Shown piece by piece: positions 1-5,429 of a stretch of DNA of 7,105 nucleotides. How positions within the stretch are numbered: position 1 is the stretch's first letter; the number at the start of each line of letters is the position of its first letter. Location: the NCBI GenBank assembly GCA_018820745.1, contig JAHJNP010000375.1, positions 1-7,105 of the forward strand. The letters run 5' to 3'. The notes under the pieces are model-generated. The model searched no databases, was not told the DNA's origin, and saw nothing but the letters and a program-made list of their open reading frames with translations. Source of the DNA: Gammaproteobacteria bacterium. Its GTDB lineage: Bacteria; Pseudomonadota; Gammaproteobacteria; Burkholderiales; Thiobacillaceae. The translations under genes were made by a program, and so were the position numbers.

Positions 1-56
1 CTTTGCGCGTCGGAAAACGCTTGCTGGAACTGGGTGGTGAGCTTGTCAAAACGCAT
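1..56 (-). CDS. clpB: ClpB ATP-dependent disaggregase, N-terminal fragment (runs off the left edge)
   Basis: Reading the minus strand from the ATG at 56-54 gives 18 codons: MRFDKLTTQF followed by QQAFSDAQ. This closely matches the conserved start of ClpB/Hsp104 proteins (MRxDKLTxxFQxALxDAQ), the first helix of the Clp N domain. ClpB is a cytoplasmic hexameric AAA+ chaperone that, with DnaK/DnaJ/GrpE, resolubilises aggregated proteins after heat stress. A GAGG Shine-Dalgarno match lies seven bases before the ATG (plus-strand 64-67). The gene is divergent from nadC. Only about 2% of the expected 860-residue protein is in the window, so nothing can be said about its ATPase domains. The call rests on a short but very characteristic N-terminus; another Clp-N protein is the main alternative. 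Confidence 0.82.
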   Translation of the reverse strand, partial: MRFDKLTTQFQQAFSDAQ

Positions 57-94
57 AGGGAGGCCTCGTGCTTAAGGTATATTGATTGTTTTCC

Positions 95-122
95 AAATAG
101 TGGCATTTCGGCCGATTTCAAC
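95..122 (-). promoter_or_regulatory. Candidate sigma-32 (heat-shock) promoter of clpB
   Basis: On the minus strand GTTGAAA (plus 122-116) resembles the sigma-32 -35 element CTTGAAA. After 12 bases comes CCACTATTT (plus 103-95), a partial match to the CCCCAT-type -10 element. Transcription would start near position 87, giving a leader of about 30 bases before clpB. The -35 match is good and the -10 match is imperfect. The known heat-shock control of clpB in proteobacteria supports the assignment. The -35 element ends only five bases before the nadC start codon. Confidence 0.42.
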
Positions 123-127
123 CCGCC

Positions 128-970
128 ATGTCTGAATTGAATGTAGAACAGGTTTTGTCCGATGTCGCGCGCGTGCTGGCCGAAGACGTCGGCAGCGGCG
201 ACCTCACCGCCCGGCTCATCCCCGCGACGCAAACCGCGCGCGCGCGCGTCATCAGCCGCGAAGCCGCCGTGATCGCCGGCCGGCCCTGGTTCGACGCCTG
301 TTTTCAGACGCTCGACCTCGGTTGCGCCATCGACTGGCAGGTGAACGAGGGCGACACCGTCGCCGCCGGCAGCGTGCTGGCCGAGATCAGCGGCAATGCC
401 CGTGCGCTGCTCAGCGCCGAGCGCCCGGCGCTGAATTTCCTGCAAACCCTGTCCGCGGTGGCCACCGCCACCCGGCCGTATGTCGAGGCCGTGCGCGGCA
501 CCCACGCCGCCATCTTTGACACCCGCAAGACCCTGCCCGGCCTGCGCATCGCCGAAAAGTACGCGGTGCGGGTCGGCGGCGGGCAGAACCAGCGCATGGG
601 CCTGTACGACGGCATCCTGATCAAGGAAAACCACATCGCCGCGGCCGGCGGCATCGCGCAGGTTCTGGAAGCCGCGTACCGGCTGGCCGAGGGCAAGGTC
701 GGGGTGCAGATCGAAGTGGAAAACATCGACGAGCTCGAACAGGCCCTGAGTGCCGGCGCCCCGCTCATCCTGCTCGACAACTTCAGCCTTGCGGACATGC
801 GCCACGCAGTGCAGCTCACTCATGGCCGCGCCCTGCTCGAAGCCTCCGGCAACATCACGCTGGAGACCGTGCGCGCAGTGGCCGAAACCGGGGTCGACCG
901 CATATCCGTCGGCAGCCTGACCAAGCATATCCGCGCGGTGGACCTGTCGATGCGCATCGATACCCAGTGA
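128..970 (+). CDS. nadC: Quinolinate phosphoribosyltransferase (nicotinate-nucleotide pyrophosphorylase, carboxylating)
   Basis: This 280-residue cytoplasmic enzyme of de novo NAD synthesis condenses quinolinate with PRPP to give nicotinate mononucleotide, CO2 and pyrophosphate. Its length is usual for NadC. Landmarks in order are EDVGSGDLTA (19-28), the SAERPALNFLQ segment (96-106) with Arg99, FDTRKTLPGLR (130-140) with Arg133 and Lys134, VGGGQNQR (149-156), LIKENH (164-169) with Lys166, IEVEN (195-199), LLDN (215-218), EASGN (238-242) and VGSLTKH (261-267), the phosphate-binding end of the barrel. Gln155 occupies a place where many homologues have His (NHR). The ATG at 128 gives the expected N-terminus, but I see no clear Shine-Dalgarno sequence before it. 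nadA and nadB are not nearby. It heads a cluster with the GNAT gene 7 nt downstream and ligE after that. Confidence 0.96.
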   Translation: MSELNVEQVLSDVARVLAEDVGSGDLTARLIPATQTARARVISREAAVIAGRPWFDACFQTLDLGCAIDWQVNEGDTVAAGSVLAEISGNARALLSAERPALNFLQTLSAVATATRPYVEAVRGTHAAIFDTRKTLPGLRIAEKYAVRVGGGQNQRMGLYDGILIKENHIAAAGGIAQVLEAAYRLAEGKVGVQIEVENIDELEQALSAGAPLILLDNFSLADMRHAVQLTHGRALLEASGNITLETVRAVAETGVDRISVGSLTKHIRAVDLSMRIDTQ

Positions 971-977
971 TCAAGCC

Positions 978-1460
978 ATGATCGAGGTCGTTCGCGTCCG
1001 CTACGACGACCCGGCGCACGCCGCCGCGCTGCTCGACCTGATGGACCAATACGCACGCGATCCGGCGGGCGGCGGCGAACCGCTCGGCGATTTCGCCCGC
1101 GCCAATCTGTTCAACGAACTCGCCGCACGCCCCTTCATCTTCAGCGTGCTGGCGTTCGACGGCGACACCCCGGTTGGCCTCGTCAACGCCATCGAGGGAT
1201 TTTCCACCTTCGCCTGCCGCCCGCTGGTCAATGTCCACGACGTGGTGGTTGCGTCCAGCCACCGCGGACGCGGCATTGCGGCGCGGCTGTTCGCCGAAGT
1301 CGAGACCATCGCCCGCGAACGCGGCGCGTGCAAGCTCACGCTCGAAGTGCTGGATGGCAATGCGCCCGCACGCAATCTGTACCACCGACTCGGCTTTGCC
1401 GCCTACCAGCTCGACCCCGCCATGGGTCACGCGCAGTTCCTGCAGAAATGGCTGGACTGA
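978..1460 (+). CDS. GNAT-family N-acetyltransferase, substrate unknown
   Basis: This 160-residue protein has the GNAT (acetyl-CoA-dependent N-acetyltransferase) fold. Strand beta4 and motif A read VHDVVVASSHRGRGIAARL (86-104); the RGRGIA turn is the pyrophosphate-binding Q/RxxGxG/A motif. Motif B is LDGNAPARNLYHRLGF (125-140), with the N-x-x-A-x-x-x-Y pattern in which the Tyr often serves as general acid. The N-terminal part (1-60) is the variable acceptor-binding region and suggests no substrate. There is no signal peptide, so it should be cytoplasmic. The start lies 7 nt after the nadC stop and the end overlaps ligE by 13 nt, implying one transcript and possibly translational coupling. Acceptors could be a small amine, an amino acid or a protein N-terminus; the sequence does not decide. 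Confidence 0.88.
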   Translation: MIEVVRVRYDDPAHAAALLDLMDQYARDPAGGGEPLGDFARANLFNELAARPFIFSVLAFDGDTPVGLVNAIEGFSTFACRPLVNVHDVVVASSHRGRGIAARLFAEVETIARERGACKLTLEVLDGNAPARNLYHRLGFAAYQLDPAMGHAQFLQKWLD

Positions 1461-2332
1461 AGCACACACTGGCCGCACTGGCGCTGGCGTGGGCCGTATG
1501 GCTCCCGCAGCCGGCCTGGAGCGACTCGCCACCCCCCGCCCCGGCCATGCTGCTGGCCGAGGTGTATGCCGCAGAAGTCGACGTCACGCAATACTGGGTG
1601 AGCGAGAAATTCGACGGCGTGCGCGCCCAGTGGGACGGCCGTACGCTGCGCTTTCGCGGCGGCGGCAGCGTTCCCGCACCGGGGTGGTTTACTGCGGGTT
1701 TTCCGGCGCAGCCGCTGGACGGCGAACTCTGGATCGGGCGCGACCAGTTTGATGCGCTGTCGGGGGCGGTGCGCAAAATCGAACCGGTGGATGCCGAATG
1801 GCGGCAGGTACGCTACCTGATTTTCGAGCTGCCCGGCGCGGCGGGCAATTTCAGCGAACGCATCCGGCTGATGCAGGAAATCATCGCACAGGCCGGCGTG
1901 CCCTGGCTGCAGGCCGTCGGGCAGACGCGCGTGGCCGACCGCGCCACGCTGATGAAGCAACTCGATGCCGTGATGTGCGCGGGCGGCGAAGGCCTGATGC
2001 TGCATCGCGCCGACGCGCCCTATATCGCCGGCCGCAGCGATGCGCTGCTGAAGCTGAAGCCGTGGCAGGACACCGAGGCCGTCGTCGTCGGCTACGTAGC
2101 GGGTAAGGGAAAATACCGTGGCATGACCGGCGCCCTGACCATGGAAATGCCGGACGGCAAGCGCTTCCGCATCGGCAGCGGCCTGACCGACGCGCTACGC
2201 CGCCAGCCACCGCCGCTTGGCACCCGCATCACCTATCGCTATCAGAACCTGACAAAAAACGGCCTGCCACGATTTCCGCGCTACCTGCGGGTGCGGGAAG
2301 ATTTCCAGGGAAACACTTTAAGGAACCGCTGA
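1448..2332 (+). CDS. ligE: Periplasmic ATP-dependent DNA ligase, LigE type
   Basis: This is a 294-residue minimal ATP-dependent DNA ligase with an export signal. The N-terminus (MAGLKHTLAA then LALAWAVWLP) has Lys5, a hydrophobic core and a likely cleavage site after AWS, near residue 25. Nucleotidyltransferase motifs follow: I, EKFDGVR (53-59) with adenylated Lys54; III, LDGEL (90-94); IIIa, YLIFEL (123-128); IV, EGLMLH (181-186); and V, LLKLKPW (200-206). An OB-fold follows, ending in FPRYLRVRED (276-285). The length, signal peptide and absence of extra domains fit the Lig E group, proposed to repair nicked DNA in the periplasm during uptake or in extracellular DNA. The chosen ATG overlaps the end of the GNAT gene by 13 nt; a longer open frame upstream gives an Arg/Pro-rich extension that would bury the signal peptide. 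The last codons lie in or beside a repeat element. Substrate and role are inferred from the family. Confidence 0.88.
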   Translation: MAGLKHTLAALALAWAVWLPQPAWSDSPPPAPAMLLAEVYAAEVDVTQYWVSEKFDGVRAQWDGRTLRFRGGGSVPAPGWFTAGFPAQPLDGELWIGRDQFDALSGAVRKIEPVDAEWRQVRYLIFELPGAAGNFSERIRLMQEIIAQAGVPWLQAVGQTRVADRATLMKQLDAVMCAGGEGLMLHRADAPYIAGRSDALLKLKPWQDTEAVVVGYVAGKGKYRGMTGALTMEMPDGKRFRIGSGLTDALRRQPPPLGTRITYRYQNLTKNGLPRFPRYLRVREDFQGNTLRNR

Positions 2333-2452
2333 TTAATTTGTCATTGCGAGCACAGCGAAGCAATCCAGAAATGCCCGCTTGATCAATACGCTGGATTGCT
2401 TCCCGCCGCGCTTCGCTCGCGCTCGCAATGGCGAAGCAGAAACGATTCAGCG
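2327..2452. repeat. REP/MITE-like imperfect inverted repeat between convergent genes
   Basis: The left arm at 2341-2368 and right arm at 2391-2430 are inverted copies. CATTGCGAGC (2342-2351) pairs perfectly with 2421-2430, and GAAGCAATCCAG (2357-2368) pairs perfectly with 2391-2402. The middle differs, with 5 bases on the left and 18 on the right, so the right arm carries an internal GC-rich insertion. The loop is 2369-2390. Further out, CGCTGA at 2327-2332 has its inverse TCAGCG at 2447-2452, suggesting the element reaches that far. The CATTGCGAGC...GAAGCAATCC pattern is one I know as a dispersed palindromic repeat in many bacterial genomes. It has no coding capacity. It lies between the ends of ligE and pgeF and may act as a transcription barrier for both, although a U-tract is not evident. 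Confidence 0.78.
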
Positions 2453-2465
2453 CTGCCTTGGCGGC

Positions 2466-3194
2466 TCATTCCAGCCAGATCAAGGCAGCCATGCGCCCGG
2501 TCACGCCGTCGCGACGATAGGAATAGAAACTGTCGGCTTCGTTGAAGGTGCAGCGCCCGCCGCCGTAAATCGCCTGCACGCCGGCGTGTTGGAGGCGGAT
2601 GCGCGCGAGCTGGTAGATGTCGGCAAGCCATTTGCCCGGGACTGACGCGGGGTGCGGCAGGAAGGCCATAGCGGCCGCCGGATGCTGCGCGACAAATGCC
2701 TGGCGCACCTCGTCGCCCACTTCAAACGCCTGCGGGCCGATGGCGGCGCCCATCCAGGCAAGAACGTCGCCCGGCGGCACCTGCATCGCGGCGACGGTGG
2801 CTTCCAGCACGCCGTCGGCCAGCCCGCGCCAGCCGGCGTGCGCGGCAGCAACGACGCTGCCGGCGCGGTCGCACAACAGCACCGGCAGGCAGTCGGCAGT
2901 GAGGACGGCGCAGACCTGTTCCGCTTGTCGGGTCCATGCGGCGTCGGCTTCCCGGTTCGGCTCGCGCCCGAGTTCAACCACGCGGGCGCTATGAACCTGA
3001 CGGAGCCAGCCCGGCTCGGCAGGCAGCTGCCGGCGCAGGCGCGCGCGGTTGGCCGCGACATGGGCGGGATCGTCGCCGACATGGTCGCCGAGGTTGAGAC
3101 CGGCCCAGGGCGCCTTGCTTGAGCCGCCCGAGTGGGTGGTCATCAGGCATTTTACCCGGGCAGGGGCGGGCCATTCGGGGACGATCGGACTCAC
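2466..3194 (-). CDS. pgeF: Peptidoglycan editing factor / Cu-oxidase_4 (laccase-domain, YfiH) protein
   Basis: This 242-residue cytoplasmic protein belongs to the YfiH/PgeF (DUF152, FAMIN-like) family. E. coli PgeF is reported to remove muropeptide precursors carrying L-Ser in place of L-Ala; related proteins have purine nucleoside phosphorylase and adenosine deaminase activity. The metal-site residues are present: His68 in RQVHSA, Cys102 in TADCLPVLLC and His119 in AAAHAGWRG. AIGPQAFEVG (151-160), ADIYQLAR (191-198) and FYSYRRDGVTGRMAALIWL near the C-terminus are also typical. The start is GTG at 3194, because the next residues SPIVPEWPAP align with the usual family N-terminus; an upstream ATG would add residues encoded by the rluD end. 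GTGA is shared with the rluD stop, so translation is probably coupled. The stop lies just beyond the inverted repeat. Confidence 0.93.
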   Translation of the reverse strand: MSPIVPEWPAPARVKCLMTTHSGGSSKAPWAGLNLGDHVGDDPAHVAANRARLRRQLPAEPGWLRQVHSARVVELGREPNREADAAWTRQAEQVCAVLTADCLPVLLCDRAGSVVAAAHAGWRGLADGVLEATVAAMQVPPGDVLAWMGAAIGPQAFEVGDEVRQAFVAQHPAAAMAFLPHPASVPGKWLADIYQLARIRLQHAGVQAIYGGGRCTFNEADSFYSYRRDGVTGRMAALIWLE

Positions 3195-4168
3195 TTGACC
3201 CAATCGGTGTCGTCGCGCAGCGCTTGCAGGAGCGAGGCGAAATCCGGCGGCAAGGGACATTCCCACTGCATGAATTCCTGGGTGACCGGGTGGATCAGAC
3301 CCAGCCGTTCGGCGTGCAGCGCCTGGCGCGGGAACGGGATCTTCATGTGGCTGCGGCGGCTGGCGCTGTAAACCGATTCGCCGACCAGCGGATGGCCGAT
3401 GTGCTGCATATGCACCCGAATCTGGTGGGTGCGCCCGGTTTCCAGCTTGCAGCGCAGCAGGGTGACACCGGGAAAGCGCTCGACCACTTCGTAATGGGTG
3501 ACCGCTTCCTTGCCCATGGTGTGCACGGTGCGCTTGGTGCGGTTGTGCGGATCGCGCGCCAGCGGCGCATTGACGGTGCCGCCATGGTCGACCTCGCCAT
3601 ACACCAGCGCCAGGTATTCGCGCTTGACGGTGCGCGCCTGCAGCTGGCGTACCAGGTCGGTGTGCGATTTCAGCGTTTTGGCGACGACCAGCAGGCCCGA
3701 AGTGTCCTTGTCGAGCCGATGCACGATGCCGGCGCGCGGCAGTTCGGCCACCTGCGGCACCCGGTGCAGCAGCGCGTTCAGCATCGTGCCCTGGCGGTTG
3801 CCGCTGCCGGGGTGCACCACCAGGCCGACCGGCTTGTTGATCACCAGCAGCACCGGGTCTTCGAACACCACATCGAGCGGAATGGCCTCGGGCGCATCGG
3901 GGGTGGCGTTCGGGTCGGGCTCGATCTCGACCCGCACCGATTCGCCGCCGCTGACTTTCATCCGGGTGGTGCCGAAGGCGTCGTCCACCGAGATCCTGCG
4001 CGCGCGGATCCAGTTCTGGATGCGGTTGCGCGAAAACTCGGGAAGCAGGGCAGACAAGGCCTGATCGAGGCGCAGACCGCCCTGCTCATCGGGGATCACC
4101 AGCTTGCGGATGTCGCCCTCCGGATTTCCCTTATAATCACTCGACGAATTTTCTGTGTCTTTTTCCAT
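3191..4168 (-). CDS. rluD: 23S rRNA pseudouridine synthase RluD (uridines 1911/1915/1917)
   Basis: This is a 325-residue RluA-family pseudouridine synthase. An S4 RNA-binding domain covers about 31-80 (LRLDQALSALLPEFSRNRIQ onward). The catalytic domain includes INKPVGLVVHPG (110-121), then AGIVHRLDKDTSGLLVVAK (146-164) with catalytic Asp153, REYLALVYGEV (183-193) and LETGRTHQIRVHM (242-254). RluD isomerises three uridines in helix 69 of 23S rRNA, at the subunit interface. The spacing and length favour RluD over RluA or RluC. The ATG at 4168 is the best start: further upstream the frame runs antisense to the bamD signal peptide, and the 20 or so residues before the S4 domain are low in conservation. 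No good Shine-Dalgarno sequence precedes it, so a later start is possible. It is followed by pgeF with a 4-nt overlap. Confidence 0.94.
   Translation of the reverse strand: MEKDTENSSSDYKGNPEGDIRKLVIPDEQGGLRLDQALSALLPEFSRNRIQNWIRARRISVDDAFGTTRMKVSGGESVRVEIEPDPNATPDAPEAIPLDVVFEDPVLLVINKPVGLVVHPGSGNRQGTMLNALLHRVPQVAELPRAGIVHRLDKDTSGLLVVAKTLKSHTDLVRQLQARTVKREYLALVYGEVDHGGTVNAPLARDPHNRTKRTVHTMGKEAVTHYEVVERFPGVTLLRCKLETGRTHQIRVHMQHIGHPLVGESVYSASRRSHMKIPFPRQALHAERLGLIHPVTQEFMQWECPLPPDFASLLQALRDDTDWVK
4132..4137 (+). promoter_or_regulatory. Candidate sigma-70 -10 box for bamD inside rluD
   Basis: A perfect TATAAT lies here, 29 bases before the bamD ATG. Transcription would start near 4144 and leave a leader of about 23 bases. 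I see no good -35 hexamer at 16-18 bp spacing; the closest TTG-containing stretch (TTGCGG, 4104-4109) is 22 bp away. The box falls inside codons 11-13 of rluD on the other strand. Its AT-rich context stands out against the GC-rich surroundings. Confidence 0.5.
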
Positions 4169-4994
4169 GCTTAAGCAATGTTCTTCCGGTTCCAATACAT
4201 TCAGTCGGGTGCTGGGCAGCTTGCTGCTGGCCGCCGCACTCACCCTGGGCGGCTGCGGCCTGTTACCCGAGGTCAAGGACGAAACCGCGGGCTGGTCGGC
4301 GCAAAGGATCTATGCCGAAGCCAAGGATAATCTCAACAGCGGCAATTACGAACGCGCCGTCAAGCTTTTCGAAACGCTGGAGTCGCGTTACCCCTTCGGC
4401 CGCTACGCGCAGCAGGCACAACTGGAAGTAGCCTACGCCTATTACAAGGACAACGAGCCGATTTCCGCCATCGCCGCGTGCGATCGCTTCATCAAGCTGC
4501 ACCCCAATCACCCCAACGTGGATTACGCCTACTATCTCAAGGGCCTGGCGAATTTTAACGACGATCTGGGCCTGCTGGGCAACCTGGTCAATCAGGACCT
4601 GAGCGAGCGCGACCCCAGGGCCGCACGCGACGCGTTCCTCGCCTTCAAGGAGCTGGTCACCCGCTTCCCCGACAGCAAGTACGCCGACGACGCGACCGCG
4701 CGCATGAAATACCTGGTCAACGCGCTGGCCGGCAACGAGGTGCACGTCGCCAAGTATTACCTGAAACGCAAAGCCTGGGTGGCTGCCGCCAACCGCGCCA
4801 AGGAAGTGCTAAAAACCTATCCTGAAGCCCCCGCGCTGGAAGAGGCGCTGGCGATCATGGTGGTGGCCTACGACAAGCTGGAACTCACCGACCTGCGCGA
4901 CGATGCGCAGCGCGTGCTGACGCTGAACTTCCCCGACAGCCAGTATGCCAAGGGCGTCAGCACCGAGGGCAAGGCCTGGTACCGCTTCTGGTAA
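4167..4994 (+). CDS. bamD: Outer membrane protein assembly factor BamD (ComL/YfiO lipoprotein)
   Basis: This 275-residue lipoprotein is an essential part of the BAM complex, which inserts beta-barrel proteins into the outer membrane; neisserial homologues are called ComL. A lipoprotein signal peptide has Lys3 and Arg14, the hydrophobic segment LGSLLLAAALTL (16-27) and the lipobox LGGC with Cys30 as the lipidated residue. TPR-like repeats follow: NLNSGNYERAVKLFETLESR (55-74), the VAYAYYKDNEPISAI segment (88-102), YAYYLKGLANF (120-130), and later VHVAKYYLKRKAWVAAANRA and ALAIMVVAYDKLEL. The length is slightly above the roughly 245 residues of E. coli BamD, as is common in betaproteobacteria. 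The ATG at 4167 is preferred; an in-frame GTG at 4155 would add four residues, and neither has a clear Shine-Dalgarno sequence. It is divergent from rluD with overlapping start codons and is followed by a strong terminator. Confidence 0.95.
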   Translation: MLKQCSSGSNTFSRVLGSLLLAAALTLGGCGLLPEVKDETAGWSAQRIYAEAKDNLNSGNYERAVKLFETLESRYPFGRYAQQAQLEVAYAYYKDNEPISAIAACDRFIKLHPNHPNVDYAYYLKGLANFNDDLGLLGNLVNQDLSERDPRAARDAFLAFKELVTRFPDSKYADDATARMKYLVNALAGNEVHVAKYYLKRKAWVAAANRAKEVLKTYPEAPALEEALAIMVVAYDKLELTDLRDDAQRVLTLNFPDSQYAKGVSTEGKAWYRFW

Positions 4995-5004
4995 GTCCGC
5001 CCTG

Positions 5005-5026
5005 CGGCAGCCGAATCCTGCTGCCG
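5005..5026 (+). other. Small hairpin just after bamD
   Basis: CGGCAG (5005-5010) and CTGCCG (5021-5026) form a 6-bp stem with a 10-base loop, followed by TTTC. It could contribute to bamD 3'-end formation or mRNA stability, but is weak alone and sits directly before the much stronger terminator hairpin. Confidence 0.3.
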
Positions 5027-5030
5027 TTTC

Positions 5031-5065
5031 AATGAAAACCGGCTCTTCGCGAGCCGGTTTTCATT
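5031..5065. terminator. Rho-independent terminator after bamD, possibly bidirectional
   Basis: A perfect 15-bp stem pairs 5031-5045 with 5051-5065 around a 5-base loop (TTCGC). The core is CCGGCTC/GAGCCGG, flanked by AAAA on the left arm and TTTT on the right. This A-stem-T symmetry would act as a terminator in both directions. It ends the bamD transcript 37 bases after the stop codon and separates it from the downstream sugar-enzyme region. The U-run is short (TTTT then CATT). Confidence 0.85.
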
Positions 5066-5088
5066 CGATTCTTCGTAATATTTTCGCG

Positions 5089-5114
5089 GGGCTGATGCAC
5101 GAGTGCATCAGCCC
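5089..5114 (+). promoter_or_regulatory. Perfect 11-bp hairpin of unknown role
   Basis: GGGCTGATGCA (5089-5099) pairs perfectly with TGCATCAGCCC (5104-5114) around the loop CGAG. No T-run follows on either strand, so it does not look like a terminator. A TAATAT hexamer (5076-5081) lies 7 bases before it; if that is a -10 box, the hairpin would sit at the extreme 5' end of the transcript leading to the GH13 gene. A DNA-binding-protein operator is an equally plausible reading. Confidence 0.45.
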
Positions 5115-5429
5115 AACTGCGCGACCTGCCGCCGCCGCACCGTGTGTGTAGTCGATCCGCAGCCCGTGCCGGGCGGCGACGAGCGGCGCGCCGGGGAAAC
5201 CGCGGCGGCCGGTCGTCTGCCGGGTGCCGGCAGGTGGTCTCGGGGTGAGTGGGTTACCCTATCGCATGCGCGCCTTCCAGGCCCATCGAATCCGCTGCCG
5301 GTTTGCCCAGCACGACGCATCGGCACGGCATCGGAACATTCCGCCCCAAACGCGGACCAATTGACCTCCGCCAACCTTGCCAGGCGCTTCCCCGCCACCG
5401 CTATCCAAATCAAGAGCCCTTCAAAACCA

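Larger units (their letters stand above)
4995..5429. other. 435-bp intergenic region between bamD and the GH13 gene
   Basis: Apart from the hairpins listed separately at 5005-5026, 5031-5065 and 5089-5114, I see no convincing gene here. The frame of the downstream GH13 gene stays open back to a GTG at 5103, but those 109 codons give an Arg/Pro/Ala-rich sequence with no family resemblance. The GH13 family start is at 5430. A further 7-bp hairpin is CTGCCGG (5217-5223) with CCGGCAG (5227-5233). A TAATAT hexamer at 5076-5081 is a possible -10 box but lacks a good -35. The region presumably holds the promoter and leader of the GH13 gene; I could not place them firmly. Confidence 0.5.

Noticed and set aside
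78..83. TATATT as a -10 box for nadC
   Set aside because: No -35-like sequence lies at the right distance, which would fall on the clpB start codon. AT-richness alone is weak evidence, so it is not listed as a feature.
1328..1447. Upstream extension of the ligase frame by 40 codons
   Set aside because: The extension overlaps the GNAT catalytic motifs, is Arg/Pro-rich and would place residues before a good signal peptide; the ATG at 1448 is far more plausible.
3119..4174. Open frame of 351 codons on the plus strand opposite rluD
   Set aside because: It mirrors the rluD codons and has no family motifs; rluD on the minus strand is complete and well conserved.
5361..5366. TTGACC as a -35 box for the GH13 gene
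   Set aside because: The sequence 16-18 bases downstream is GC-rich and contains nothing resembling a -10 element.
5103..5429. 109-codon N-terminal extension of the GH13 enzyme
   Set aside because: It is low complexity and rich in Arg, Pro and Ala with no family similarity; the standard family N-terminus begins at 5430.
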